Assembly (NCBI GenBank): GCA_946221915.1
Contig: CAMIKG010000007.1
Location: forward strand, 1-64,000
Reading direction: 5' to 3'
DNA: 64,000 bases
From: an uncultured Erwinia sp.
GTDB taxonomy: Bacteria; Pseudomonadota; Gammaproteobacteria; Enterobacterales; Enterobacteriaceae
Of this stretch, positions 51,788 to 59,863 are shown piece by piece. Under the pieces are notes generated by a model. That model searched no databases. It saw only the letters and a list, made by a program, of their open reading frames with translations, and was not told the DNA's origin. The translations under genes and the position numbers were made by a program. How positions within the stretch are numbered: the first letter of the stretch is position 1; each line of letters starts with the position of its first letter.

Positions 51788-52765
51788 ATGTTACAACAGG
51801 GGGTCAGCAACGATCTTGCCAGTGAACTACTGCTGGGCATGCGGCTGGTGGGGGTACAATACAAGCGCATTGAAATGTCGCCGCCGTTTGGTATTCATTT
51901 TCCGCAACTGGCCGGGCGGGCGCAGTTCCACTTTATCAGCCGTGGCCCGGTGCTGCTGCGCACCAGCAGCGGCGAGCTGTGGTCACTGAACAGTGGCGAT
52001 GCCGTGCTGCTGCCGCAGGGAGCGGAACATCTGCTGCTCTCTTCTCCCGAGGTTCCCTGCACGGATATCACCGTGTTTAATACCGTCCCGGTGTGCAGCA
52101 ATATCAGCTGTATTCAGCGCAGTGCTGATGCGCAAAGGGATAGTCGCGACGCCCTGATCTTTACCGGCAGCATGGAATTTGAGATTGGCGGAATGCAGCC
52201 GCTAATACGCGCGATGCCGGAACTGATGCTGGTCAGCACCCTGATTGCACAGTATCCCGAAGTCCAGCCGATGCTGGACGCCATGGCCCGTGAATCGCAG
52301 CAGCAACATGCCGGTTATGCCGGTATCCTCGCTCGGCTGGCGGATGTGGTAGCGGCGCTGATCGTGCGTGGCTGGGTGGAAAAAGGCTGCGGCAATACCT
52401 TTGGCTGGCTGCAGGCGTTACGCGATCCCCAGCTAGGCAAAACGCTGCTGGCGCTGCATCGCGATCCGGGTAAAAACTGGACCGTGGCGCAACTGGCGGC
52501 GGAGATGGGCAGTTCACGCAGCGTTTTCGCAGAACGGTTTCTGGCAGCCACGGGGATGACGCCGCTGCGCTATGTAACAGAACTGCGCATGCAGCTGGCA
52601 GTGCAGTGGCTGAGTAAGGAGGGTGAAAGCATCGATCGCGTCGCCTGGCGTCTTGGTTACGGCTCTCTGGCTGCCTTCAGCCGTGCCTTCAAGCGCATTA
52701 TTGGTCAGCCGCCCGGCGCGTTACGCCGTAAATCAGCGCTGAGCGATGGCGCAACTCAGCGCTGA
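51788..52765 (+). CDS. AraC family transcriptional regulator with cupin domain
   Basis: 325 residues. The N-terminal cupin-like ligand domain includes AGRAQFHFISRGPVLL and SGDAVLLPQGAEHLLLS; the C-terminal part has two helix-turn-helix units, WTVAQLAAEMGSSRSVFAERF and IDRVAWRLGYGSLAAFSRAF, typical of AraC. ATG 51788 has GGGAGG upstream. Divergent neighbour of the NepI-like transporter, which it probably controls. The stop codon lies inside a 17-bp inverted repeat. Confidence 0.9.
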   Translation: MLQQGVSNDLASELLLGMRLVGVQYKRIEMSPPFGIHFPQLAGRAQFHFISRGPVLLRTSSGELWSLNSGDAVLLPQGAEHLLLSSPEVPCTDITVFNTVPVCSNISCIQRSADAQRDSRDALIFTGSMEFEIGGMQPLIRAMPELMLVSTLIAQYPEVQPMLDAMARESQQQHAGYAGILARLADVVAALIVRGWVEKGCGNTFGWLQALRDPQLGKTLLALHRDPGKNWTVAQLAAEMGSSRSVFAERFLAATGMTPLRYVTELRMQLAVQWLSKEGESIDRVAWRLGYGSLAAFSRAFKRIIGQPPGALRRKSALSDGATQR

Positions 52766-52771
52766 TTTACG
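52727..52771. other. 17-bp perfect inverted repeat spanning the AraC-gene stop
   Basis: CGTAAATCAGCGCTGAG (52727-52743) and its complement (52755-52771) surround an 11-base loop. The left arm and loop encode the last residues of the regulator, and the stop codon is within the right arm. GCGTTACGG rather than T follows, so it is not a standard terminator. Confidence 0.75.
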
Positions 52772-53003
52772 CGTTACGGCAAAGACCCTGGCATCGGTCT
52801 GCATGGCTTCCGGGAATCACTCATTTTTCTCAGGAGGCTTGCAGCCTCTTATCCTTCCCGGTATATCTAACCTTAAACAATCCTAATAAGTATATGAAGG
52901 GGTGAGCTTCCCCCTTGAACGAATCACACAAAAATGTTAAGCAAGTTATGCGCTTATCGTGGCGCATTATTTCAATATCTATTCCATTTAAATTAATATA
53001 CAA

Positions 53004-53417
53004 ATGAAACTAAACATAACCGATCGACCTGATGCAAAAGACGAAGAGTTTGTGATCGATAGCCTGTGGGCGCATAACGACACAATCGAGAAAGTAGATA
53101 TTCATCCCTTATTTCTGACCTTCACCGATGATAACCAGCAAATTATCGCCGGTCTGGTGGCCAGAACCTGGTGGGGTGGGCTGGAAGTGCAATATCTGTG
53201 GGTCAGTGCACCGCACCGTAAAGCGGGTCTGGGTCGCAAGCTGATGCTGCAGGCGGAAAAGGAAGCTCTGAAGCGAGGCTGTCATATGGCTTATGTTGAT
53301 ACCTTTAATTTTCAGGCTAAAGATTTTTATGAAAAATTAGGTTATCAGCCTTATGGCGAATTAAACAATTATGCCCATAAGCATGTCCGCCATTATTTAG
53401 CAAAGGATTTATTATAA
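53004..53417 (+). CDS. GNAT family N-acetyltransferase (paralogue of 45330)
   Basis: 137 residues. Acetyl-CoA loop RKAGLGRKLM, then AEKEALKRGC, VDTFNFQAKDFYEKLGYQ and RHYLAKDLL, shared with the product of 45330. ATG 53004 is preceded by an AT-rich stretch with no ribosome site (TTAATATACAA), so the start could be leaderless or misjudged; no better one is seen. The gene and its upstream region are poorer in GC than the neighbours. It precedes the LuxR-type gene by 26 bases, so the two may be cotranscribed. Confidence 0.85.
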   Translation: MKLNITDRPDAKDEEFVIDSLWAHNDTIEKVDIHPLFLTFTDDNQQIIAGLVARTWWGGLEVQYLWVSAPHRKAGLGRKLMLQAEKEALKRGCHMAYVDTFNFQAKDFYEKLGYQPYGELNNYAHKHVRHYLAKDLL

Positions 53418-53443
53418 TAAAGTCGTAAATAATGAGGTGTGGG

Positions 53444-54133
53444 ATGGACTCTTCCGATAAAGGTAATGAACGTTATTTCAATGCCCTGATTGCGATGACT
53501 GAACATCTCAGCGATCCCTGGGGGATTAAGGATCTGCAATCCCGCCACCTCTGGATGAACAAAGCGGCGCTTCTTTACACCAACACACCCGCCAGTTTTA
53601 ACATTGAAGGCAAGCTGGATGAGGAATTTCCGGCCGACTGGGCGGAATGTGCAGATGCGCTGATTGAGCATGATAAAAGAACTGAGCAGGCGCTGAATCG
53701 GGTGACGGTCATTGAAACCCATTACTGGTATGGTAAAGACTCTCTGACGCCATTTATCAGTGAAAAAATCCCGCTATTTAATGCTAAAAAGGAGATGATA
53801 GGCATCGTCTGGAATGCCAAACCGCTAAACACGTTATCACCGTTAATTTTTATTAACCAGCAGAAACCCAGTGTACTGACCACAGAAGTGAACAATAATC
53901 TGTTCACCAAATCAGAACTGGATATTATTTTTTTGATGTTGCAAAGAATGGCTAATAAAGAGATTGCCAATCTTTATAATGTCAGCCACAAAACCATCGA
54001 GAATCGTATTTATAACATCTACCAAAAAGCAGACGTTCATTCTTTACGTGAATTTGAAGTGTTCTGCAAATATTCTGGTCTGGATAATTACATCCCCGAT
54101 CGTTTAATCGAAAAAGGGATTCTCTTTATTTAA
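53444..54133 (+). CDS. LuxR-type transcriptional regulator with PAS-like N-terminus
   Basis: 229 residues. The N-terminal 150 residues resemble a PAS-fold sensory domain (NERYFNALIAMTEHLSDPWGI). The C-terminal GerE/LuxR helix-turn-helix is FTKSELDIIFLMLQRMANKE followed by IANLYNVSHKTIENRIYNIY. No autoinducer-binding domain is evident. ATG 53444 is placed after GAGGTG; an ATG four codons earlier lacks it. Codon use is AT-rich, unlike the flanking genes. It ends 20 bases before the permease gene at 54154, which it probably regulates. Confidence 0.87.
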   Translation: MDSSDKGNERYFNALIAMTEHLSDPWGIKDLQSRHLWMNKAALLYTNTPASFNIEGKLDEEFPADWAECADALIEHDKRTEQALNRVTVIETHYWYGKDSLTPFISEKIPLFNAKKEMIGIVWNAKPLNTLSPLIFINQQKPSVLTTEVNNNLFTKSELDIIFLMLQRMANKEIANLYNVSHKTIENRIYNIYQKADVHSLREFEVFCKYSGLDNYIPDRLIEKGILFI

Positions 54134-54153
54134 TCGTTTATCAAGGAAAGACT

Positions 54154-55455
54154 ATGGCATTGAAACTCGAAGATTACCCGCTGAGCCGGGTGCCGCAGGA
54201 TAAAAGGGTCTCCTTTCTTAGCGTCGCCGTGGTACATATGGGTATGCTCACCGCCCTCGATCAGTTTATGCTCGGTGCGGTACTCGGCCACGGTATGACG
54301 GTCACTGACGCGTTTATCGCCATTTCTGTCGCCAGTCTGATTTTCGGTGTGGTGACTTATGGTCTCGGCCTGGCCGGGATGCGCGAGGGTATATCCGGCA
54401 GCCTGTTAGCCCGCTGGTGTGGTTTCGGCCGCATCGGCGCGGTGCTGATTGGCGCCATCGTCGCTGTCAGCCTGCTGGGCTGGTTTGGCATTCAAAACGC
54501 CATCTTTGCGCGCTCACTGACCTTTGCGGTACAGGATAAAATCAGTTTTGCCGGGGCAGCGACTCTGACCGGTATTTTTCTGACCATACTGGTTGCTTTC
54601 GGCTTTAAAGCGTTGCGGATCACCGCCCGGATCGCCGTGCCGCTGTTTATTTTTCTGGTCGGCTTTATCTCTGTCACCACCCTGTCAGGCGCTGATATTC
54701 ACCAGGTCTTCGGTCTGCCGTCTGCGGGAGAACCGATCACCATCAGTGCCGCGATTACCATGGTGGTAGGCGGCGCGATCGTCGCCAGCCTGATCACGCC
54801 GGATTTGACGCGCTACTCGCGCAACAGCAAACAGGTGCTGAATATCACGCTGCTGACGATTATTGCCGGGGAGTTCATCGTGAATGGCCTGGCGCTGATG
54901 ATTGCCAAAACGCTGGGCACTGAGGATGTTGTGACGATTATGTCGCAAACCGCAGGCGGGATTGGTCTGCTGGTGGTGGTGTTCTCTACCCTGCGCATCA
55001 ACGATATTAACCTCTACTCCTCTTCGTTAGGTATTGCGAACGCAGTAGAGGGAATTACCGGTATCAAACTACGTTATACCACCACCACTATTGCCATTGG
55101 CCTGCTCGGCACCCTGCTTTCAGTGCTGGGGATTCTGGATCGGTTTGTTGATTTCCTTACGGTGCTGGGCGTGGTCTTCCCGCCGGTTATCGGCATTATG
55201 CTGGTGGATTATTATCTGCTGCGCAGTCATCGCGACGCGCTGGATGAGTCCGCCAGACGGGGTGAATTGCCAGCGGAGACACCGGTGATTGGCTGGAGCG
55301 CCATTATTGCCAGTATTGCAGGCAGTGTTGTGGGTTTGAGTATCGACTGGGGTGTACCGACGATAAACTCTCTGGCAGTGGCGGGCGTGCTTTACTGGCT
55401 GGTGAAGCTGGCCACGCGAAGCAGGCAGGAAAAACGTCGTTTAGCCGACGGCTGA
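54154..55455 (+). CDS. Cytosine/purine permease, NCS1 (CodB-like)
   Basis: Nucleobase:cation symporter-1 family, 433 residues with about twelve membrane helices. DYPLSRVPQDKR opens the family N-terminus, with GFGRIGAVLIGAIV and GWFGIQNAIF in the first half. VVGGAIVASLITPDLTRYSRN contains the conserved substrate-site region. ATG 54154 has AAGGAAAG upstream. A cytosine deaminase gene is not adjacent, so the natural substrate (cytosine, purine, or a thiamine or vitamin precursor) is open. Preceded by the LuxR-type regulator. Confidence 0.88.
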   Translation: MALKLEDYPLSRVPQDKRVSFLSVAVVHMGMLTALDQFMLGAVLGHGMTVTDAFIAISVASLIFGVVTYGLGLAGMREGISGSLLARWCGFGRIGAVLIGAIVAVSLLGWFGIQNAIFARSLTFAVQDKISFAGAATLTGIFLTILVAFGFKALRITARIAVPLFIFLVGFISVTTLSGADIHQVFGLPSAGEPITISAAITMVVGGAIVASLITPDLTRYSRNSKQVLNITLLTIIAGEFIVNGLALMIAKTLGTEDVVTIMSQTAGGIGLLVVVFSTLRINDINLYSSSLGIANAVEGITGIKLRYTTTTIAIGLLGTLLSVLGILDRFVDFLTVLGVVFPPVIGIMLVDYYLLRSHRDALDESARRGELPAETPVIGWSAIIASIAGSVVGLSIDWGVPTINSLAVAGVLYWLVKLATRSRQEKRRLADG

Positions 55456-55472
55456 TAATTAACCACTTCGCC

Positions 55473-55506
55473 GGCTGGCTGCTTCCCCTGTCTCAGACAG
55501 CCAGCC
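55473..55506 (+). terminator. Hairpin after the permease gene
   Basis: GGCTGGCTG / CAGCCAGCC 9-bp stem with a 16-base loop, 17 bases after the stop, followed by TTTG. A competing small hairpin CTGTCT/AGACAG overlaps its right side. Probable terminator. Confidence 0.6.
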
Positions 55507-55680
55507 TTTGCAACGAGCGCAAAGCCGGACTGCCATTCTCTTTTATTGCATAGATTTTTCCTGTAGACAGTTTGGCTTATTACCCGTGGGTATGCCGGAT
55601 ATCCGGCAAGAAATTATGGCTATCCAGACGTTTTTGCATTAAAAGGATGGATATGGACCGCCCTGGGCACGGACAACAGC

Positions 55681-56004
55681 TTGATTCAGCATACTTTAAC
55701 CATACGACTCTCCTGGCCTGTCAGCGAAGCCATGCTGGCAGATCTGCGTGCGCTGTTGCCCGCAGAAGCCATCCAGTTTTTCACTAACGATCTTGATGCA
55801 CAGTGGCATCACACCCTGTTGTGTATTCAGAGCGAGGAGTGCTGCGCGCTGATCGTCTCTGCGCTGATATTGTGGCGTCTGCTGGGCCGGGTCAGATCGC
55901 TGCAATACAGCAGCGGCGAGGTAACCCGGGATATTTCTGCGGCCAGCCAGAGTGAGTTGTTTGCATTGCTGCAGCAACCTGGGGCATTACTTAACGTGGC
56001 CTGA
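55681..56004 (+). CDS. Hypothetical protein, 107 aa, uncertain start
   Basis: Not recognised. The frame reads from a TTG at 55681 (MIQHTLTIRLSWPVSE) to a TGA at 56004, 107 residues, with a Cys-Cys pair (SEECCALIVSALILWRLLG) in a hydrophobic stretch that may be a buried helix. No ATG is available and no clear ribosome site precedes the TTG. A good ribosome site (AAAAGGATGG) just upstream opens a different frame that ends at 55787. Either a weakly translated gene or one with a frame disturbance. Confidence 0.4.
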   Translation: MIQHTLTIRLSWPVSEAMLADLRALLPAEAIQFFTNDLDAQWHHTLLCIQSEECCALIVSALILWRLLGRVRSLQYSSGEVTRDISAASQSELFALLQQPGALLNVA

Positions 56005-56242
56005 CAGCCAGTGCCCTGACCCCGATCGGCTTCGCTGAGCAGAAATGTTTTTTATCTCGCCCTGACTCAATTACCAGGAGAAAAATCACTCCCTGGCGAG
56101 AGAAACAGAGGATATTGCTGCGAAATAACTTTTTTCTGCGCTATGCGCGTAACACTAAGAAATAAATCGTCTACGTTTAAGGTGGACCGTTGCTGGTTCA
56201 TCTTTATGGTGCAGTTTATACCGCCCGGCTCAACAGCCGGGC
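56005..56242 (+). ncRNA. Candidate small RNA or 3' untranslated region ending in a strong terminator
   Basis: 238 bases with no convincing gene. It ends in a strong Rho-independent terminator at 56223-56248. The final 100 bases (from about 56150) could form a short transcript, but no promoter is obvious and it matches no enterobacterial small RNA I know. It may simply be the trailer of the 107-aa gene. Confidence 0.3.
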
Positions 56243-56248
56243 TTTTTT
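56223..56248 (+). terminator. Rho-independent terminator
   Basis: GCCCGGCT / AGCCGGGC perfect 8-bp stem, loop CAAC, followed by six T. It points on the plus strand at the end of the DUF1272 gene of the other strand. Confidence 0.92.
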
Positions 56249-56481
56249 CATGCCAGCGGTTTGTGCACGCGCACCAGAGATGCGGGGAATTTAGCCAGTT
56301 TACTCGCCGGCCGAATGGGACGACGCACTAACTCACCACCGCAGTTCGGACAGTGGCCCTGCAAATGTTCCTCGCTGCACTCTTCGCAGAACGTACATTC
56401 AAACGAGCAGATCCTGGCCGCAGTGGATTCCGGCGGCAGGTCTTTGTCACAGTTTTCACAGCTGGGCCTGAGTTCGAGCAT
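56248..56481 (-). CDS. DUF1272 domain zinc-ribbon protein
   Basis: 77 residues with eight or nine cysteines in paired arrangement: CENC, CSFECTFCEEC and GHCPNCGGEL. This is a compact zinc-binding protein of the DUF1272 family with no known function. The C-terminus is basic (RRPIRPASKLAKFP). ATG 56481 has AAGGAG upstream. The stop adjoins the terminator of the other strand. Confidence 0.9.
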   Translation of the reverse strand: MLELRPSCENCDKDLPPESTAARICSFECTFCEECSEEHLQGHCPNCGGELVRRPIRPASKLAKFPASLVRVHKPLA

Positions 56482-56548
56482 CGGGATTCTCCTTGATACA
56501 GTGTGAAATAATGTATAATGAAATACCGTATGTTGTCAGGAGAGAATA

Positions 56549-56707
56549 ATGTCCACCTTTTCCATTATTGCCATCCCTTTCTTCGTTATGTCTGTGGTGA
56601 TGTTTGCCCTGGCATTTTCTCAAAAACATCGTGCCTTTCTGTATAGCGGCATTGCGTTTACCACTGCTGCGGTTGTCAATACCGCGCTCGGTCTTAGCCT
56701 CAGCTGA
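56549..56707 (+). CDS. Small membrane protein, 52 aa
   Basis: Short frame opening with ATG 56549 directly after AGGAGAG, a near-perfect ribosome site. The product has 52 residues and two hydrophobic segments: FSIIAIPFFVMSVVMFALAF (4-23) and an alanine-rich one from about 36 (AFTTAAVVNTALGLSL), joined by a short basic loop SQKHR. A two-helix inner membrane protein. Not recognised. Its stop TGA is immediately followed by the stop of the convergent gene at 56708. Confidence 0.75.
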   Translation: MSTFSIIAIPFFVMSVVMFALAFSQKHRAFLYSGIAFTTAAVVNTALGLSLS

Positions 56708-57001
56708 TTACTGGCGGTTTTGCCGCCAGCTGGCAATCATCTCTTTACTCACTTCATCTTTATAACAGATAGGTGCTTCGCCCCCTGCCCGGCTCCAGGC
56801 ACTGCGTTTTCCGCAACGGCTGCCATTGCGCGCGCTGTTATAGGGACAAGGACAATTCCCTGAATATTCTGCAATCGACTCATCGATAATGTGCTGTTTC
56901 ACCTGCTCGTCACTGAGACGCTGGGTTTTGCTGAAGACCGGGCTGGCGGCACATACGGTAACAGCGAGTATCGCGGACAAAAAGAGATGACGCATGAGCA
57001 T
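56708..57001 (-). CDS. Exported cysteine-containing protein, 97 aa
   Basis: Not recognised. A signal peptide (MLMRHLFLSAILAVTVCAAS, cleaved near PVFSKTQ) is followed by a mature part of about 75 residues with the motif CPCPYN and two further cysteines (SRCGKR, PICYKD), which would form disulfides in the periplasm. ATG 57001 has AAGGG seven bases upstream; an internal ATG two codons later is possible. The frame extends to 57043 without support. Convergent with the small membrane protein, no intervening base. Confidence 0.75.
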   Translation of the reverse strand: MLMRHLFLSAILAVTVCAASPVFSKTQRLSDEQVKQHIIDESIAEYSGNCPCPYNSARNGSRCGKRSAWSRAGGEAPICYKDEVSKEMIASWRQNRQ

Positions 57002-57235
57002 AGTGGTTCCCTTCACGATTAACATAATTGTCGGCATTGTCACGCCCAGAGACCATTAGCTAATTAGCTGGCACTGGACAGTTATTTACTTGCAGAAAGT
57101 GAATATTGCTACAAAACGGCCTGGCGACAATCAGAGAAGAGAATCCAGCAATAGTGAGCTGAAAAGCGAAAAAAATTTCTGGATACATTGTAATTACAGC
57201 TAAATTACAACGCGGAATAACTCTTTTCAATACCA

Positions 57236-57265
57236 ATAAAAAACGGGAGCCATTCGGCTCCCGTT
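57236..57265 (-). terminator. Rho-independent terminator of icd
   Basis: AACGGGAGCC / GGCTCCCGTT 10-bp perfect stem with a four-base loop, followed on the minus strand by TTTTTATT, 22 bases after the icd stop. The rest of the gap 57002-57287 is AT-rich and without a gene. Confidence 0.93.
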
Positions 57266-57287
57266 GTCATTGAATCAGCAACGCTGA

Positions 57288-58538
57288 TTACATATTCGCG
57301 ATAATCGCGTCGCCGAACTCAGAAGATTTCAGCAGCTTAGCGCCGTCCATCAGACGTTCAAAGTCGTAGGTAACAGTTTTAGCGGCGATTGCGCCTTCCA
57401 TACCTTTGACGATCAGGTCAGCGGCTTCGAACCACTCCAGATGACGCAGCATCATTTCTGCAGACAGGATCACGGAACCTGGGTTCACTTTATCCTGACC
57501 CGCGTACTTAGGTGCAGTACCGTGGGTGGCTTCGAACAGTGCGCACTCGTCACCGATGTTGGCGCCCGGTGCGATACCGATACCGCCAACCTGTGCAGCC
57601 AGGGCATCAGAGATGTAGTCACCGTTCAGGTTCATACAGGCGATAACGTCGTATTCAGCCGGACGCAGCAGGATCTGCTGCAGGAAGGCATCGGCGATCA
57701 CGTCTTTGATGACAATCTCTTTGCCGTTATTTGGGTTCTTGATTTTCACCCATGGGCCGCCGTCAATCAGCTCACCGCCGAACTCTTCACGCGCCAGCTG
57801 GTAACCCCAGTCTTTAAACGCGCCTTCGGTGAACTTCATGATGTTGCCTTTGTGCACCAGGGTGACGGAATCGCGGTCGTTGGTGATCGCGTATTCAATC
57901 GCTGCACGCACCAGGCGTTTGGTGCCCGCTTCGGAACATGGCTTAACGCCGATACCACACTGCTCATCGAAACGGATCTTGGTCACACCCATTTCTTCTT
58001 TCAGGAACTTAATCACTTTGTCCGCTTCAGCAGAACCCGCTTTCCACTCGATACCGGCATAGATATCTTCGGCGTTCTCACGGAAAATCACCATATCGGT
58101 ATCTTCCGGACGTTTTACCGGGCTTGGCGTACCTTTGTAGTAGCGCACCGGACGCAGACACACGTACAGGTCCAGCTGCTGGCGCAGGGCAACGTTCAGG
58201 GAGCGGATACCGCCGCCGACTGGGGTAGTCAGGGGGCCTTTGATGGCAACGCGATATTCTTTGATTTTTTCGAGGGTTTCTTCAGGCAGCCACACATCCG
58301 GGCCATACAGCTGGGTGGATTTTTCACCCGTGTAGATCTCCATCCAGGAGATTTTTTTCGCGCCGTTGTAGGCTTTCTGCACAGCGGCATCAACCACTTT
58401 GATCATCACTGGTGAAACATCAACCCCAATGCCATCGCCTTCGATAAAAGGGATAATAGGATTATTTGGAACAACCAGTTTGCCCTGATCCAGGGTGATT
58501 TTTTGACCTTCCGCCGGAACAACTACTTTGCTTTCCAT
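57288..58538 (-). CDS. icd: Isocitrate dehydrogenase, NADP-dependent
   Basis: TCA cycle enzyme producing 2-oxoglutarate, CO2 and NADPH. 416 residues, the E. coli length. Ser113 in GGIRSLNVALRQ is the residue phosphorylated by AceK to divert flux to the glyoxylate shunt. Isocitrate-binding arginines (RPVRYY, RENAEDIYAG) and the metal-binding aspartates are conserved. ATG 58538 has GGAGAGG upstream. Codon use is highly biased, as for gapA. Divergent from rluE. Confidence 0.98.
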   Translation of the reverse strand: MESKVVVPAEGQKITLDQGKLVVPNNPIIPFIEGDGIGVDVSPVMIKVVDAAVQKAYNGAKKISWMEIYTGEKSTQLYGPDVWLPEETLEKIKEYRVAIKGPLTTPVGGGIRSLNVALRQQLDLYVCLRPVRYYKGTPSPVKRPEDTDMVIFRENAEDIYAGIEWKAGSAEADKVIKFLKEEMGVTKIRFDEQCGIGVKPCSEAGTKRLVRAAIEYAITNDRDSVTLVHKGNIMKFTEGAFKDWGYQLAREEFGGELIDGGPWVKIKNPNNGKEIVIKDVIADAFLQQILLRPAEYDVIACMNLNGDYISDALAAQVGGIGIAPGANIGDECALFEATHGTAPKYAGQDKVNPGSVILSAEMMLRHLEWFEAADLIVKGMEGAIAAKTVTYDFERLMDGAKLLKSSEFGDAIIANM

Positions 58539-58671
58539 TAACCTCTCCTTCGAGCGCTTTATTTGTTAATGAGTTGTAAGATGCGCGTCAATACTACTTG
58601 AATATTTACGCTACGCCAATCACCTCGGGTTTTGCGTTATAATGCCCCTATTCTCACCGACTGCAAAGACC

Positions 58672-59304
58672 ATGCATAAAACTCCAGTTAAAAATCACCG
58701 CGTTAAACGATTCAGCCGCGCCAGAACCCAGCCAGTCAAAGCGCAGGGGCCACGGCGGGTGATCATTTTCAACAAACCTTTTGATGTATTGCCGCAGTTT
58801 ACCGACGAAGCGGGACGCGCCACGCTGAAAGACTATATTCCTGTTAGCGATGTCTATGCGGCCGGTCGCCTGGATCGCGACAGCGAAGGGTTACTGGTGC
58901 TGACCAACGATGGCGCACTGCAGGCGCGGCTGACGCAGCCCGGTAAGCGCACCGGCAAGATTTACTACGTGCAGGTTGAAGGTGAACCGCAGGAGCAGGA
59001 TGTGCAGCGCCTGCGCGACGGCGTAACCTTAAACGATGGCCCCACCCTGCCCGCGCTGGTTGAGCGCGTCGCTGAGCCCGAATGGCTCTGGCCGCGCCAG
59101 CCGCCAATTCGCGAACGCAAATCTATCCCCACCAGCTGGCTGAAAATCACGCTGTATGAAGGACGTAACCGCCAGGTCAGACGCATGACCGCGCATATCG
59201 GCTTTCCCACGCTGCGGCTGGTGCGCGTTGCCATGGCTACCCTGCAACTGGGTGATTTACAGCCGGGTGAGTGGCGGGATATTAGCGCAGAATTCACGGG
59301 CTGA
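58672..59304 (+). CDS. rluE: 23S rRNA pseudouridine(2457) synthase RluE
   Basis: RsuA-family pseudouridine synthase, 210 residues from ATG 58672 (MHKTPVKNHRVKRF). The catalytic aspartate is in AAGRLDRDSEGLLVLTNDG near residue 64; QPGKRTGKIYYVQVEG and YEGRNRQVRRMTAH are family blocks. There is no separate S4 domain. An in-frame ATG at 58642 lies within a TATAAT sequence (58638-58643) that looks like the promoter -10 box, so the later start is preferred. E. coli also has icd divergent from rluE. Confidence 0.92.
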   Translation: MHKTPVKNHRVKRFSRARTQPVKAQGPRRVIIFNKPFDVLPQFTDEAGRATLKDYIPVSDVYAAGRLDRDSEGLLVLTNDGALQARLTQPGKRTGKIYYVQVEGEPQEQDVQRLRDGVTLNDGPTLPALVERVAEPEWLWPRQPPIRERKSIPTSWLKITLYEGRNRQVRRMTAHIGFPTLRLVRVAMATLQLGDLQPGEWRDISAEFTG

Positions 59305-59347
59305 GAGCGCATTTTCATAACTTTTAGTTAACAACTGGAAAGCAACC

Positions 59348-59824
59348 ATGTTTAAACCTCATGTTACCGTCGCCTGTGTGGTCCATGCCGAAGGTCAGCT
59401 GCTGGTAGTGGAAGAAACGATTAATGGCGTGGCGACCTGGAACCAGCCAGCCGGCCATCTGGAAGCCAATGAAACGCTGATTCAGGCCGCAGAACGCGAG
59501 CTGTGGGAAGAGACCGGTATTCGCGCCACGCCGCAATCACTGCTGCGTATCCATCAGTGGATCGCGCCAGATAATACGCCCTTTTTACGCGTGCTTTTCG
59601 CGCTTGATTTACCTGAATTACAGGACACTGCCCCGCAGGACGCGGATATTGACCGCTGCTGGTGGCTGCCACCTGAACAGATTGTGCTGGCGCCAAATCT
59701 GCGTTCACCGCTGGTCGCGGAGAGTGTTCGCCTGTGGCAGGCGCCGCAGCGCTATCCGCTGGCATTATTACAGGCATTCCAGTGGCCCTTCAGCGAGGGT
59801 GCGCCGGGCGGCGACGCGTGCTAG
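59348..59824 (+). CDS. nudJ: Phosphatase NudJ
   Basis: Nudix hydrolase releasing phosphate from hydroxymethylpyrimidine pyrophosphate and nucleoside tri/diphosphates. 158 residues (153 in E. coli). The Nudix box spans about residues 37-59 (GHLEANETL ... RELWEETGI). MFKPHVTVACVVHAEGQ is the family start, with GGAAAG upstream of ATG 59348. Followed by mnmA after 39 bases. Confidence 0.95.
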   Translation: MFKPHVTVACVVHAEGQLLVVEETINGVATWNQPAGHLEANETLIQAAERELWEETGIRATPQSLLRIHQWIAPDNTPFLRVLFALDLPELQDTAPQDADIDRCWWLPPEQIVLAPNLRSPLVAESVRLWQAPQRYPLALLQAFQWPFSEGAPGGDAC

Positions 59825-59863
59825 AATACGCCGCCTGTTTTTATTGTTTATCGTGAGTGTGTC

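Noticed and set aside
57441..58415. 324-codon open frame antisense to icd
   Set aside because: Same cause as over gapA: strongly biased sense codons leave the antisense frame free of stops. No ribosome site or recognisable protein.
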